Source: Rhyzopertha dominica
Taxonomy: Eukaryota; Arthropoda; Insecta; Coleoptera; Bostrichidae
Length of the DNA stretch: 64,000 bases
NCBI GenBank assembly: GCA_025024175.1
Contig: QCXZ01000041.1
Location: 23,121,786 to 23,185,785 of the forward strand
Reading direction: 5' to 3'
Positions 34,791 through 46,800 of this stretch are shown here, piece by piece (position 1 is the stretch's first letter; every line of letters starts with the position of its first letter). The translations under genes were made by a program, and so were the position numbers. Below the pieces are notes generated by a model. That model saw only the letters and a list, made by a program, of their open reading frames with translations, was not told where the DNA came from and did no database searches.

Positions 34791-35064
34791 GGAAACAGAA
34801 CGACGAAAACATATACCTTTGGGAAAGAATAAACTATTACAGACTGCCGTATGGCAAAACTGAATATATAATTAAAAGGTGACCAACCGTGAAATTGACA
34901 AAACTAACAAAATTTTTCGACATAATCTGGGATAGAGTTGTTCAACAAGCTTAAAATTCATGTGCGATATATCAAATATAAATATTATTTAAAAGTTCTA
35001 TATATAAATTTTAAGCTGTATTATTTCTTCTTAGTTTAAAACTGTCAATTTGAAGAAGTCGGCA

Positions 35065-35283
35065 CTAAATATAACTAAGATTTTGTATATATGGCCTTTT
35101 GTTAATAGAATTGAAATTTTGTTGTATATAACACATTTCTAAAAATAAACATTTTGATTTATTAGCTTCTATGTCTAAAATTGCAGTATTTAGGAAACCA
35201 AAACAATGTCCGGTACTAGATGCATGCTGAGCTAAGGCACAACGATCTGGACCTAGACGAAAACCACTACGATGTAGGTTCAG
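35065..35283 (-). pseudogene. Penelope-like element, C-terminal half of GIY-YIG domain
   Basis: The minus strand reads about 72 codons, open to a TAG at 35065. It contains GPDRCALAQH, then STGHCFGFLN, a hydrophobic ILDIEA and CLFLEMCYIQ, with the conserved Glu of the nuclease in LEM. This is the C-terminal half of the PLE GIY-YIG domain, and is related to but clearly different from the copy at 22365-22784. The first half, with the GIY and YIG motifs, is cut off at about 35284 where the foldback arm begins. It has no start codon of its own and is too short to stand out as an open frame. Confidence 0.8.
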
Positions 35284-35385
35284 TCTGCACTAGAACTAAA
35301 TTCCACTGAGCAGTTATAGTAATAGCGAAACAGATCTGTCTGTAGTTGGTTGTGGTGCAGACAGCACAGCATAGACATGCACATT
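35284..35385 (-). repeat. Opposite arm of the foldback interrupted by PLE
   Basis: On the minus strand it matches the interior of the 34346-34575 arm (GTCTGC, the AGATCTGT region, the CAACC region) and the centre of the 37794-38196 foldback. It is truncated beyond about 35385. Confidence 0.55.
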
Positions 35386-37793
35386 AATATATTCATAATT
35401 AGATTTCTAGTGAAAATGTGCAAATTTATGCCAAAATTTTATATCATCTATGGGCATACTTCAAAGTGTTTGTTCTTACACTTTCTCATATACTAAGGTT
35501 CTCACCCTTTGAACACTAACTTCCTTTGTCTTGTTACAATCCAACATACCCTTGTTAATAATCGACCTGTCCTGCTGTTAGAAACTAATACCTCTCATCT
35601 GTCTGCTCGAGGATGCCGAGAAGAAAACGAAAAATCGTTATGAATTCAATCTCATTTACCTATTAACGATATGTCTAGTTAAATTTATAACATAATCGTT
35701 GTATACGATCTCCTCCATTTGATGTATTATTAACTGGAACGCTCCAAACCGTTCTACCATGTAAACAAATTCCCTCCAGTTCACAAACAAGTCTACAGCC
35801 NGGGGCNCNCCTCTTTTTAATCACTGATTCCCAGAGCCAACAGGAAGCTCATCAAGCGGGTTCTGAGACTTTGAAAAGTAAAAATCGGCAATTAAAAATT
35901 CAAATCGGTATGTATATTTTAAGGAAGCTCGTGCGTTCATAATCGTTTTTGTGATACCGAATCCGAATCATCTTATTATGTGAATACGTGAGCTGGCCTA
36001 ACATTAGTATGGAAAGAAAATTATTTACTAAACAGCGGGGTATCCGGAGGGATCCACGGCGCCGGTTATCGCGGGGAGAGAGGGCTTGTTAGCTCATGCA
36101 TTTAGATGAAGGCTGTGAATAATATATGAAATATTATAACAGATACAGGTAAGGACGGCTTGCAGAAGTGCCTAGCTATCGGCACCAAGTCGATAGGTGT
36201 GCCAGTGGGACGATATGGAATTTTTTTATCAAACGTTTTCATTGGTTGCTACATCAGTATTAGGAGTATATCATTTAAAGTTGAAAACCACACAAGACAA
36301 GGAGAAGTTTCTGTTTTTCGGTTTTGGTACATGCTTCTTTATTCGTGTGCACATTTTAGAGTATATTCTTTCTGTTGAATTTAATGGGACCTAAGACTGA
36401 AAATCTATAATAATATGATTATACATGTTTATTATTCTTTACAGTGAGAGGAAAATAATAATAACTACAATTAGCTAGTTATACTCGGAAAGTGAAGTTA
36501 GTTCAATTAATATAACTAAACCTATAGTGAGTGCCCTGCTCTCACGGCGTTTAAGACACGAATTTCGGGCGTAATACGAGCTATTCAAAAGCATTCCTAC
36601 TGTATCTTCACGTCCATCAATAACATGCGCTAAACGGGACGTCATACACTCATAAAACATTTGTATAAGGAAAGTAGTAAATTAGTATTCTTTACAATAA
36701 AAATTACAAAATTTCATATCTTAACGTAGAAGCTAGGAATTATTATGAAACGGCCCTAGAGAGAACGACAACTGACACCATGAATAATGAGGATTAGCCA
36801 GAAGCCTACGAAGAAAGTGAAAAACTTATTTAGCTAGAGGTCTACGCACTTATTTTCTTACTACAGTATTTTCGTTTACAAATTAAAGAATGTTCGAAAA
36901 GTAGCAGCATGTTCTTTCTAAAACTGAATCTTTCCGTTCAGCTTAGTCCAACAACTTGGCGTAATTTTGGCATAACACAATCCCAAGGCCTTGCCTAACT
37001 GAAAAAAAAGAAGTTACGCCCCAAAGTACACACAAAAGTCACTAAACCATTATTGAAAATTTAATACAAAACACGATTTACATCAGATCTATTCATATAG
37101 TTCCTATTAAAGATACTTTACACACAAAAACTTCCACAAACTTGACATACGCTTGACCTATTCGTTTCGTTTCGGCATTCTACAATTCAACGCGCATTTC
37201 TTCTTTATGGTGCACGAAAGCCGAAGCTGCTGAATACAGAATCCAACTTTCTGTTTGTTCCTTGCAACCATCGAATACTGCACAGAATATCAATGCCAAA
37301 GTAGATGATAATGGACCAATTAACATGCGTACCTGGTATACAGACGGATCTAATCGCGCATATATTCGTTCAACATTCCTTCTGTGACATCACCACCCGG
37401 CCTACCTGCTTAGAGGATGCAGGAATACATCAGTAAGAAAACTTTACCATAAAGCATATATTTATTTCCGAGACAAAAAAAAACCTAAACACAAGTACTA
37501 GATTATTTGATGAAATTTGTAACGAAAAATATTCTTCGTGTAGACGTTCACGGTAAATTGTAAAATATAGATACATATAAAGGTTTGGTAATATAGAATT
37601 AAAGAAAGCGAACACTATATATGTACTTTCAGAACTAAGTCGAACTTAATTTATTGTTGTACAAAACGATTTTTTACATGCCCTACACAGCTATCTCTGC
37701 TAAAAGTTGAAATGGAAAAATATTAAATGCAAATTAGTGTAGCTATGACTTTCTATGTCTGGTGTTAGACGAAAATTACACTGTTGATGATGT
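35386..37793. other. AT-rich non-coding stretch
   Basis: No domain, RNA gene or repeat was recognised. A compact GC-rich piece lies at 36030-36090. Overlapping open frames at 36160-36394 (72 and 65 codons) are in different frames of one sequence and carry no motif. Ambiguous bases lie near 35801-35810. Confidence 0.4.
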
Positions 37794-38196
37794 CATGGTA
37801 ACAAAACCACCTAGAGAGCAGTGGAAACTACTTCTTAAAGGAAGTGACCTGTACTCACTCTACCAAGTTGTCATGCACCTGCACACGTCAACATGACAGC
37901 AGGCCTCCACGGCACTTTTTGCAAGCGGATAAGAACCGACATACATTAAAATGCTTGTTTATGCTATGCTGTCTGCATCACAACTAACTATACACAGATC
38001 TATTTTGCTGTTGTTACAGCTCGTCAGCGCAGTTTAGGTCTAGTNCAGACCGCATGGCATAGAACTGGTTTTGCGTATATACCAAAGGCTTGGTATGGTG
38101 TTGACGTATGCAGGTGCATGCCAACCTGGCAGAATACGGGTCACTTCCTTAACGAAGTAGTACCCATCAAGGCAACTAGGTGCTTTTGTCATCATG
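37794..38196. mobile_element. 403-bp foldback element inserted in PLE reverse transcriptase
   Basis: The arms (37794-37900 and about 38085-38196) are inverted copies beginning CATGGTAACAAAACCACCTA and its near complement. The middle matches 34346-34575 and 35284-35385. The right end lies inside the PLE reverse transcriptase reading frame: the last residues before the stop at 38176 are encoded by the foldback, not by the PLE, so the insertion truncates the PLE. Confidence 0.75.
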
Positions 38197-38592
38197 TGTG
38201 TAGTTGTTTGCGAGTAATTTTTGTGCTCTCCTGAACTGTGGGTCTGTTAGTTTTATGGCTCTTTCCATTATAGCTTTTATCACTGTTTTTTTATCTGTTT
38301 TGGGGTGTTGGATGTGTAGTTTAGGTATCTGCCAGATGATTTGGTTTTGCGTACCAAGTGGTTTTGTTGTTTTGAGTGACATGTCCAGGAAGTTTAAGGT
38401 GTTGCTTTTTTCATATTCAATTGAGAATTTTTGATTATTGAATCTTGATAGGATGCCATTTGTTTTCGTTTTTATAATGAATATGTCATTCACGTAACGT
38501 CCGTAAAATTGTATATGTATTTTTGGTATTATTTCTTCCGGTAGGTCTTCCATTATTATTTGAGGGATGCTACTTGAAATTGGAATTCCCAT
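38176..38592 (-). pseudogene. Penelope-like reverse transcriptase, palm/thumb part
   Basis: This 138-residue frame begins GIPISSSIPQIIMEDLPEE, corresponding to the GSPLSP..MEDLE-type motif of PLE reverse transcriptases. FYGRYVNDIF follows at residues 29-38. The catalytic YVDD is changed to YVND (N35), which would abolish polymerase activity. LNFLDM (about 66-71) and ERAIKL (about 111-116) are the next conserved PLE segments. The frame ends early because the foldback at 37794-38196 interrupts it. Upstream on the same strand the fingers region is readable with frameshifts (next entry). Confidence 0.88.
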
Positions 38593-39490
38593 AGCTATTC
38601 CGTTTATTTGTTTATAAAATTGATTTTTGAGTTGGCAGTAGTTGCTAGTTGTAATGAAATGTATTGCTTTTATTATTTCTATTTGTGGGATGTTTGTATA
38701 TCATTTATTCTATTCCAGTTTTTTTTTGTATTATTGGTCTTATTTTGTTGAAATGATTGTATATAATGATATAACGTCTAGTGATGCTATTATATAGTTG
38801 TTGGGGAAGTGAATGTTGTTAATTTTGTTTTTAAAATCATGAATTCTTTATATAGTACAGGTTTTTCAAGTAATGTGTTTTTAAATGTTATTGATAAATT
38901 TTGATAATTTATAAGTTGGTGCCTGTGTGTTGTTAATGATAGGGTGCATTCATAGGTTTTGTTTATGTAATTTGGTTGTCCGTGGGTGGTAGCGCATTGT
39001 GTGTGATTAGTTGTGGTGCACGTTCGTTTGTGATGTGTTTTTTGTTTTTCCACTGTTTTATTATTTCGCTGTTTTTACGTTGCTTGCGTTATGTCTTTGG
39101 TTAATTTTAAGTAGGTTGTTTCGCTATTGAGTAGTTCTAGCATTTTTTGTTCGTATGTTGTTGTGTTCATAATTAAGGTTGTATTAGATTTATGGGGTTT
39201 TAGTATTGTTATTCGTGGGTTTGATTTTATAAATTGTTTTGATTTGTTCTTGTATGTTACGGACGTCGTGGCTATTTTCTTTTGATTTAATTTTGTTTGT
39301 GTGATTTGTAATACTTTGTGCGGTTTGAATTTTAATTGTGTTGATACGTACTTATGGTAGTTCTTTTATCGTGCTTTCTATGTTTGAAATAATGTTATGT
39401 ATTGGCAGTTGTATTCTTTTTGTGATTGGATAAGTGTATTTATCACCCAATGTGAGTGTGTTGGCAATGTTTTGATGTATAATTATGTCT
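38593..39490 (-). pseudogene. Penelope-like reverse transcriptase, fingers region, frame-broken
   Basis: Read on the minus strand in three frames with several stops, the recognisable pieces in order are: NTTLIMNTTTYEQKM and TYLKLT (about 39090-39190), a piece open at 38790-39053, ASLDVISLYT (about 38760-38790, the conserved (F/L)DV.SL(F/Y)TN motif) and FYKQINGIAMG running into the next frame at 38592. Motif order and spacing fit a PLE. The many stops show an old copy. The A-rich coding strand extends to about 39490 with PLE-like N-terminal sequence but no clear start. Confidence 0.75.
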
Positions 39491-41118
39491 GAAATATGTT
39501 TTATCCGTTTAATAATTTGAATAAAAGAATGGAATACAACGTAACAAAACCTTTATATATTTAGTAGTTTTCAAATCAGATAAGTTTTATATATGGCAAA
39601 CTTAATTATATCCTAAACGGCGCCTCATAGAAATGAACGCCGTCCATACAAAATTAAATAGTTCACCATATTAAGTGCACCACTACTTCAGAAGAAGATT
39701 GGCATTTTCTCAGTACACAATGAGATAAAAAACAAATTCATATTGTATATCACATCAAAGGCATTTCACAAGCATAATAGAAAGTTCACAATCTTAGCTA
39801 TTATCGAACAACGTTGGCAACGCGCTACAGAGAAATTATTGCTCGCGTAAACGTAAAATAATGATAGATTTGTTTTGTAATTTTGATTTCGGTTTTTATC
39901 AAAATGTATGCTCATAACTGGTTTTCTTGTTTCATTTTTTGCCTAAATAAATAGCAAAAGCTTTTGAACAAACAAATGGTCAATACTTGTTTACTTGCTA
40001 TAACAACGTTTGAAATATTTGGCTCTACTGATAAGAAGATGTTACGAATAGATAACGCCAACTAAGTGATACAAGGAGTGCATTGTCATTAAAATTTAAG
40101 AACAATTAACGTTTCAGCTTTGATATGAGCCATTTTCAAATTTCAAAGTCTGAATAATCTCTTAAGTATCCTTAATAAGTACTCGTTATAATGATTATCT
40201 TTCGTACCCCATCTATAAGCGTTGTTTGATTTGATCAACTATGTGTAGATTATTTTCCGTACATTCTTCGGCGACCATTAGATCATGAAATATACCAGGA
40301 AATACATTCTCAACATTTCGGCTCCCATTCGGAATACATCATTTCCTCAGAGACCACTTAAAGAATCCACGTGTTGTCCGCGTCTCTCTAATTTATTTGA
40401 CGGAAATGAAGTAAAAATTCATCCCGAGACCACATGTGACAAATCACTGTGTTTATAAATAGGCCCCGTCGTGACCTTCGGTTCGCATTCATCCCTTACT
40501 TTCCTCGTTTCCCGCCGGGCTGACCTTTGGCCGGGCGGTCTGGCACTCCATCTTCCATCCGGCGATGTTCAGGATGCATATAGGAAGTAGAGAATATGCT
40601 GCGCACAGATCTTATTTATGTTAAATTGCTGGGTCATTTGCTGTCGGACGAAAAGGGAAAATACGAAATTCAAGATTTAACAGATGCAAAGCCAAATTCA
40701 ACGCTTCATTTTTTAAATGCAATATCGTTTTTATTTATGATCTAAAATTGTGTGAATTAGAAATAATAGTGTAGAAGAAGGGTTGAATCCACAAATATTT
40801 TGAGATAATAGTACCGGTTTCGGTAATTAGTAATTTTTTGCAACTTGCCTTCAAAACAAGAACAAAAGTGTTATAATGGAATGAAGGTTGTTGGTTCATG
40901 TTGATGATTCGTTGGTCTGATTCGTATACAGATAGGGTAGTCCGACTAGAAAACCTGAATTCCGAGACAACATTTTAAAATAACTGGACAATAAGCTTTT
41001 GTCTGGACGAAACAAAAATTTAATTAATTTAAATTTTTATGCAAACTATGCAAAGCTTTTACGTATGTTTTACGCAATACACGCAACACAAGATTGAGCT
41101 GAGCTTCAGTAACTCAAG
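39491..41118. other. Non-coding; balanced island at about 40230-40620
   Basis: Plain AT-rich sequence surrounds a stretch at 40230-40620 of balanced to GC-leaning composition, including a GC-rich piece at 40500-40560. No open frame with a motif and no repeat partner was found. It is similar in texture to the other islands listed. Confidence 0.35.
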
Positions 41119-41476
41119 CTATGTACTAATATAAAAGCTAGGAACTTCTGAAAACAACTCATAAATTTTAATAGAGCCTTCTTGAAAATCGACGTTTTTG
41201 GACAAAATGTGCAGTTTACTCCACTTGGCCACATCGACAATATAGATTTTCCACAGCACTCCAACAAGAATAGCTAGGAATTTGTCCATGGAAAAAGGGA
41301 TCCAGTTCTGATGAAATGTGAGCCTCTTGAAGAACGCCGACATCCACGCGATCCCTCAAAGCCATTTTCAACAAGAACTCGTACTTACTTTTTAAAACTC
41401 CTACGATATTTAATTGACAAACTGTCAAATTTTGTTGAAATCCCAAAAACTTCAGCGGATCTCCGCAAACCAACAA
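41119..41476 (-). pseudogene. Non-LTR retrotransposon endonuclease (EEP fold), N-terminal fragment
   Basis: The minus-strand frame at 41216-41476 has LTVCQLNIVG (about residues 17-26) and DVGVLQEAHISS (45-56). The LN and QE-H motifs are those of the apurinic-type endonuclease domain of LINEs, whose Glu binds the metal. After about 86 residues the frame breaks. The continuation VDFQEGSIKIYELF, then SFYIST, is readable in the adjacent frame (41119-41343) and resembles the IV(N)-Y(K)P segment of the same domain. No reverse transcriptase follows, so this is a 5' fragment of an ORF2. A plus-strand open frame over the same bases (41311-41676) is judged a mirror reading. Confidence 0.65.
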
Positions 41477-41676
41477 AACTACATGTTGACCGGGAGGATC
41501 TTGAAGATCAGGTTCGGTCGTCTAAGTGTCGGTGGTTTCTGGGTAAAAAACTACCCATAAAGGGCCAAATTCAGAAAGATTTGGCCACCGACGTCCGTCA
41601 AGGTGACAACAAAAAAAAGCTGATAAAGGTGGGGAGTTGGTTGTTATTAAGAAGGGGCAATACTTTCACAAGGTAG

Positions 41677-42506
41677 AGTCATTTTTACGGGATAATAGAT
41701 ATCACCATTCTAGAGAAAAATACAATATCAAATTGTTTATATAAACTAAATGGGATACTAGAAGATGTAAGGGGTATACTGCAGAAATTTCCAATATGGC
41801 TTCCGATGGGCACCCGGTGCGTGGATAGGAAACCATGGAGACCTAAAATGTATGACACATGACTGATAAAGTAGGGTAATTCATGATAAAGTCGTTCAAG
41901 TTGCACAACTCATGCCTTGATTCGCTTGATTCTCCTCATAGCTAATAAATCGCGGTCTTTCGTACATCGTTGAGGTGCCGAGAGCACAGAATATTTATAT
42001 GAGACTGCTCTCATTTTCAATTCGTAATCAATAAGAACAACCCTAAAATAATTAAAAACAGACGCCCTGTGCTAAGAGAACGGACTTGTTTTGAATAATT
42101 GCAATTTTTTTACGAATATTGAAGCTGTACTAGCAAGTGAGGTAAACGACTATTGGTACCATGTCGGAACACACGTTGCAGCTGTCTAAGCAGTTCTAAC
42201 AGCTCAGTAGCTCGTGCTCGGTAATGATTTTTGAATGAACCAAATCTAGCGATTGACTGAACGATTCGAATCGAAGAGTTTCAATTTAAGATCGCAGCGC
42301 CGCCGTAACACTAGTTACCCTCTACCCACTCTGGGTAATGGCAGTAGGCGGCCGCCAAAAATTAAAAAAAGTTATCACGTCGTGACGTTACTTGTTCTGT
42401 GAGTGCTTAAAATGACTGCCCTTAAAGTATAATTAGTTGACTTTGAGTGATCAAGCGATAAAAAGGGGCCGGCCTCTTAATATGAGCTTGTAAAATCTGC
42501 GGTAGG
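41677..42506. other. Non-coding flank of the mariner-type element
   Basis: No coding domain or repeat partner was recognised. The sequence becomes slightly more balanced from about 42140 towards the element. Confidence 0.35.
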
Positions 42507-42613
42507 TACTGCAAAACAGATGAATGATGGCGAGCGGTGGGGGCTGCGCACAAACGCATCTGTAACTCAGAACCAGTGCCGGCGTAACGGTAGTACTTGC
42601 TGTCGAGTCGTGA

Positions 42614-42805
42614 GTGAAAATTGTGCGCGATGTCGGACGGCGAAAAATATTTTTGCCAAGTCAAACGAGGGAAGTAGTGTACCGTGTGTTTTATTATTTT
42701 AAAAATGAAAGCGGTGCCTCAGATACTCTTGAAAGTGCGAAATGTAAGACATCTATTGCTACGGGAATCTCTGTCCATTCAGAAACAAATTCTGCTAATT
42801 ACTGA
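42614..42805 (+). pseudogene. Mariner-type transposase, N-terminal DNA-binding fragment
   Basis: Residues from about 16 on read PSQTREVVYRVFYYFKNES and then TSIATGISV, matching the first helix-turn-helix of Tc1/mariner-type transposases of this lineage (a Q-TRE-VY-V-YF pattern, then TGIS). The frame begins at GTG. The closest ATG (about 42630) is in another frame, so the true start is lost or frameshifted. A TGA at 42803-42805 ends it in the same frame as the catalytic part downstream. The first catalytic Asp and roughly 100 residues that should lie between are absent. Confidence 0.7.
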
Positions 42806-42820
42806 AAGTGGCTGGAAAAC

Positions 42821-43366
42821 ATGTTAATCTCCAATTTGCCAAGGAATTCGGTCATTGTCATTGATAATGCTCCGTACCATAATGTCCAAACCAATCCAGC
42901 ACCGTCGTCGAATTCCAAGAAAGCAGATATGGTGCGATGGCTTACGGATCGTAACATTAATTTCGATCCAAACAGTTGGAAGCCCAAACCGTACGACATT
43001 AATAAAAATAACAAAAAGCGCCATGTAACTTACAAGTTTGATAACTTGTTACGAAGTCATGGACATATAGTTTTACGCTTACCACCCTACCACCCGGATT
43101 TGAGTCCCATCGAGTTAATTTGGGCCACAGTAAAACACAATGTTGGTGCAAGAAATGTCACATTCAAATTGGATGACGCAAGGATGATAGCCCAAGAAAA
43201 ATTTAGCAAGATAACACCCGAAGATTGGAAGAAGCACTGTGACCACATGATTAAAATAGAGGACAAATTTGTGGAGCATGAAGTGTTTGTTGATAATCTC
43301 AGTGAAGTGGAACCTCTAATTATTAACTTACAAGATAGTAGTGACAGTGACTGTGATAGTGATTAG
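42821..43366 (+). pseudogene. Mariner-type transposase, C-terminal catalytic part (DD82E spacing)
   Basis: The 181-residue frame has VIVIDNAPYH (residues 11-20, catalytic Asp at 15) and LPPYHPDLSPIELIW (87-101, catalytic Glu at 98). Eighty-two residues lie between these two, the spacing that defines the DD82E (Sailor) group, rather than 34-41 as in typical mariners. The tail ends in an acidic Ser/Asp run. The frame continues upstream (KWLEN) to the TGA at 42803, so the ATG at 42821 is internal. The protein lacks the first catalytic Asp and cannot be active. It has no frameshift within this part, suggesting a fairly young copy. Confidence 0.88.
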
Positions 43367-43858
43367 ATAGTGCATATGCACCTATGTATTAATTCTCTTC
43401 ATTGTATAATGTTGTTTCGCTTGTTCTCTTTTGTTTTGCCTTCAATTTCGGGTAGTAACTTGACAACCCACTCGAATGTGTGATTTATTATTTTTGTTTC
43501 TCTTGTTTGTACTTATTAATTAGTTCTCTTTATTGTAGAGTGTTATTGTTTCTTCTAAGTATGTTTTCCTTTTCATTCTTTTTTTGGTTCCGATAGTAAT
43601 TTGACAACTCACATGTATGCGTATGTATTATTGACATTATTTTTAGGTTTCCATTTTTTGTACTACCTACGTTATTTTGTTTACTTAACTACACAATAAT
43701 ACTTTTTCCTGTATTTCTTTTTCCCAAACATCACTAAGTGTGCAAACCAAAAAAATTTCATTTGCGCCGCCACTGGGATACGATGGTCGGCACAATCTGG
43801 GGCTGGCGCCAACGCGTCTCATCCCCACTGCTCGCCATCATTAATCTGTTTTGCAGTA

Positions 43859-46800
43859 CACATTTTTAGATAAGCGGAAAAGNAGTGCCCTTAGAAATGC
43901 GTTATTAAGTAATATTCTGCCAAAACTATAAGCCATTCTCCAAAAAGGTCTACCGTAATATAATAATTTACTATACAGTTCCAATGCCTCTTAGCGCACT
44001 TATATATAAGGGTTACTTTTGCAGTTACTTCGGGGTTGGGTTTCGAGATAAGCGTACGGGTTCCTTTGAAACCAGCGGCTCTAAACCTATTCTTGATTAC
44101 ACATTTTACACCTTATTTCTTGTTTAGCTTTCAACCTGTAAATATGTCTGATTCAGAGAGAGGTTATATGATATGTTATATATTAATATCAGATATTAAA
44201 CAGTTCAAATGTGGATATGAACAACGACGCTGCTAAACAAAACAACCCAGAGCCAGTAATGTTGGATTGATCCGAGGTTCCTAAGACAGTGCGTTAGAAG
44301 CTGCATTGTTTTTATGGATGCCTTTTGACCCCCACTTCGAAAGTCACGTGTTCTAAAAGGCCTAATAGATGATACAAAGATAGTATAACCTAATGTAAAC
44401 CATATTATTTAGCGTAGTGAAGATGGACTGTTAACGATCCAAAACTGGTATCTATTTCTCAACAGAGAAATTCTGGATTCAAACTTTTTGCTATATCCAA
44501 GCTCGGTATTTATAAATAATAATTAAAGGTACAAAATACTAATATTTCCAAAATTTTCGACGTTGCAAAATCTGTCTTAGTCTTAGTCTGAGATTTATAC
44601 TATGCATGCATGCAGGCATGCAGCAAATTCATAGAGACCTACTAAAAAGAAATGACTGTTGTGTTTGCTTCCATATCGGAAGTGTCATAATTATTTATAG
44701 GCACGATTGAAAATCAATATCTGTCCTGGAAGTAATTGCTTTTAATGTAATGAGCTTGATTCACAAAACAACTACCACTTGTTAAAACTAATGATATCAT
44801 TGGAACAGCAATTGCATTACCATTATACTCGGACGATAACGTATTCAGAGTATAATACTTTCATACTTAAAAAAGGTAGTAGAACACTTACATAATGCAA
44901 CGAGGCATTGTCGTTAGTTTACACGCAAAACTACTATAACTCTTTGTTACATTATGCAACAATGTTGTAGTTAATGTTTAAAGACCAGATGTTACCTAGC
45001 GAGTGTTGAATTAATCTTGATCAGCCTCTGTTTCGTTCAATAAATGTTAATTAAATGATGTGAATAACGCCCTTTAAAGACAACAACGTGTTTCTAATAA
45101 TGCACTTTTTTGCATATTTGGATGATAACATTTATTGTTAAGGTAGATCTATCTAAATAATAATAGAAAATTAGCAAACATTCCTTAACATGCACTCACT
45201 TTTTAACTCGCAATTTCTAAATATAGGTAACTGTAATTCATGTTTGTGTCAAAATCTGTAGCGATATTTTTGCAATTTGAGACCAAAAAAAAACAAATGG
45301 CGGTTTGGTCTAACGCTCGTCTACAATGTCTTTCTCTCAACGTTCTGTATCCGGTTCCGCCCAGGCCGGTCGGAGACTGCCAATAGCAGTTTCGAACTAG
45401 TTGGACTGAAATAGAAGATAGTCCTGATGTTTTCAATTTTTATTTCGTATGTGGTTTATAATTGTTTGGTCTAGTTCAGAGCCGAGTTCCGTTTATGAAG
45501 TAGGTCCCCTTTAATGCTTAGCCTATGGGTATTGTTACAGTGACTATAAGCTTATAAATAACTGTAGGTATGGTGCACGCACGTGGTAATGTTTGGTGTA
45601 TACGGAAGTGCAGAGTCAGAAGAGGACGAGTCTATCCTTTTCACATCAAAATAGGTTTACAGTTTGTATTTAGAACTGTTATAAATGGAAAAACCAACTC
45701 ATGAATTTCACGAATAAAATTTTGGAACAGAAGAATATTCCGTGTTAGTTAACTGCTACTAAAATTACTTATTCAGCAAAACGATATAATTGTGTAATCT
45801 TATGTAGGCAGTACATCTGAAGGAGCTGACAGTTGTAGTAGATAGAGGTTATCTTCTGTAAGAGGAGCTAGAGCCATGCCAGACAGACATCAGATTGCGG
45901 AGCTCATTTTTAGGACACTCAAATGTAGCGTCCAAAACACTTGCTCTAGCTGAGTAGGACACGACTACAACTTCCACCATGTGGCTTTTTCAGGGACGCG
46001 ATGCCATCCAAGTCTTCAAATTAGGTATCCACCTTGCTCAGGTGACTGCGTTACAGAGAAAGCTTTCACCAGGTGGCTTCTTCAAGTAAGCAGTGTGCTC
46101 CAGGTCGGCACGTCAATCTAGCAATAGATCCAAGGGGTTACTACATTACAGGAGGGAGGCTTTGTATGATTTCTACCAAAGGATGGCCCGCTTCAGGTGA
46201 TACCTCCAAGAAAGCGAATTTCCAGAGGATCGATGCGCACCAGCTCCTTAGGTATAACGCGCGTGGTTACATCATAGCGTTCTTGCACCTGGTGCTTTGA
46301 ACCAAATCACGGCCATCACCTGTAAATTAACCTTCACATATAGTGTGTATTCCTAGTACCGATATATAGCATCCACATTTAAGGGCAGCCTAAATAGTTT
46401 TTATTACTTAAATCAGTCGTCGTCTTACGATGAGAATATATGTTTGACCACATTTTAAATTGCGAAACAGTTCTTCTTCTTCTTCTTCTTCTTCTTCTTC
46501 TTCTTCGGCTCGATGGACTAGGTATTGCAGTAGACCGCTGTAACTTCTTGGTGTTACCCATAATACCAATATTGGCCTGATATGTTACCAGTGGCACAAG
46601 ACAATGACCGCCCGCTTTTCCAGGTGCTTAGGTATGGATGATAGCTAAGTTTTGGTATCACGGGAAAGGCTTACGCTATATAGCACAAACAATAGATGCT
46701 TGATCCAGACAAATGGACCTACGTGGAAGAGTTGAGACAAACAAGAATATATAATTTGCACTAGTATATATACTCGTAAACGTAAAGTTGTACAAAATTA

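Larger units (their letters stand above)
42509..43856 (+). mobile_element. Tc1/mariner-type transposon, internally deleted (DD82E/Sailor-like)
   Basis: The terminal inverted repeats of about 35 bp begin CTGCAAAACAGATGAATGAT at 42509 and end with the near complement (ATCATTAATCTGTTTTGCAG) at 43856. Both ends are flanked by TA (42507-42508, 43857-43858). The 1348-bp interior encodes an N-terminal DNA-binding fragment and a C-terminal catalytic fragment in one frame, with the middle of the transposase missing. Ends and duplications are intact, so it could have been mobilised by a complete relative. Confidence 0.9.

Noticed and set aside
41311..41676. 121-codon plus-strand open frame
   Set aside because: Overlaps the minus-strand endonuclease fragment, which has recognisable motifs. 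The plus-strand reading has none.
46379..46597. Arginine-rich open frame
   Set aside because: Produced by a TTC microsatellite read on the minus strand; no other coding sign.
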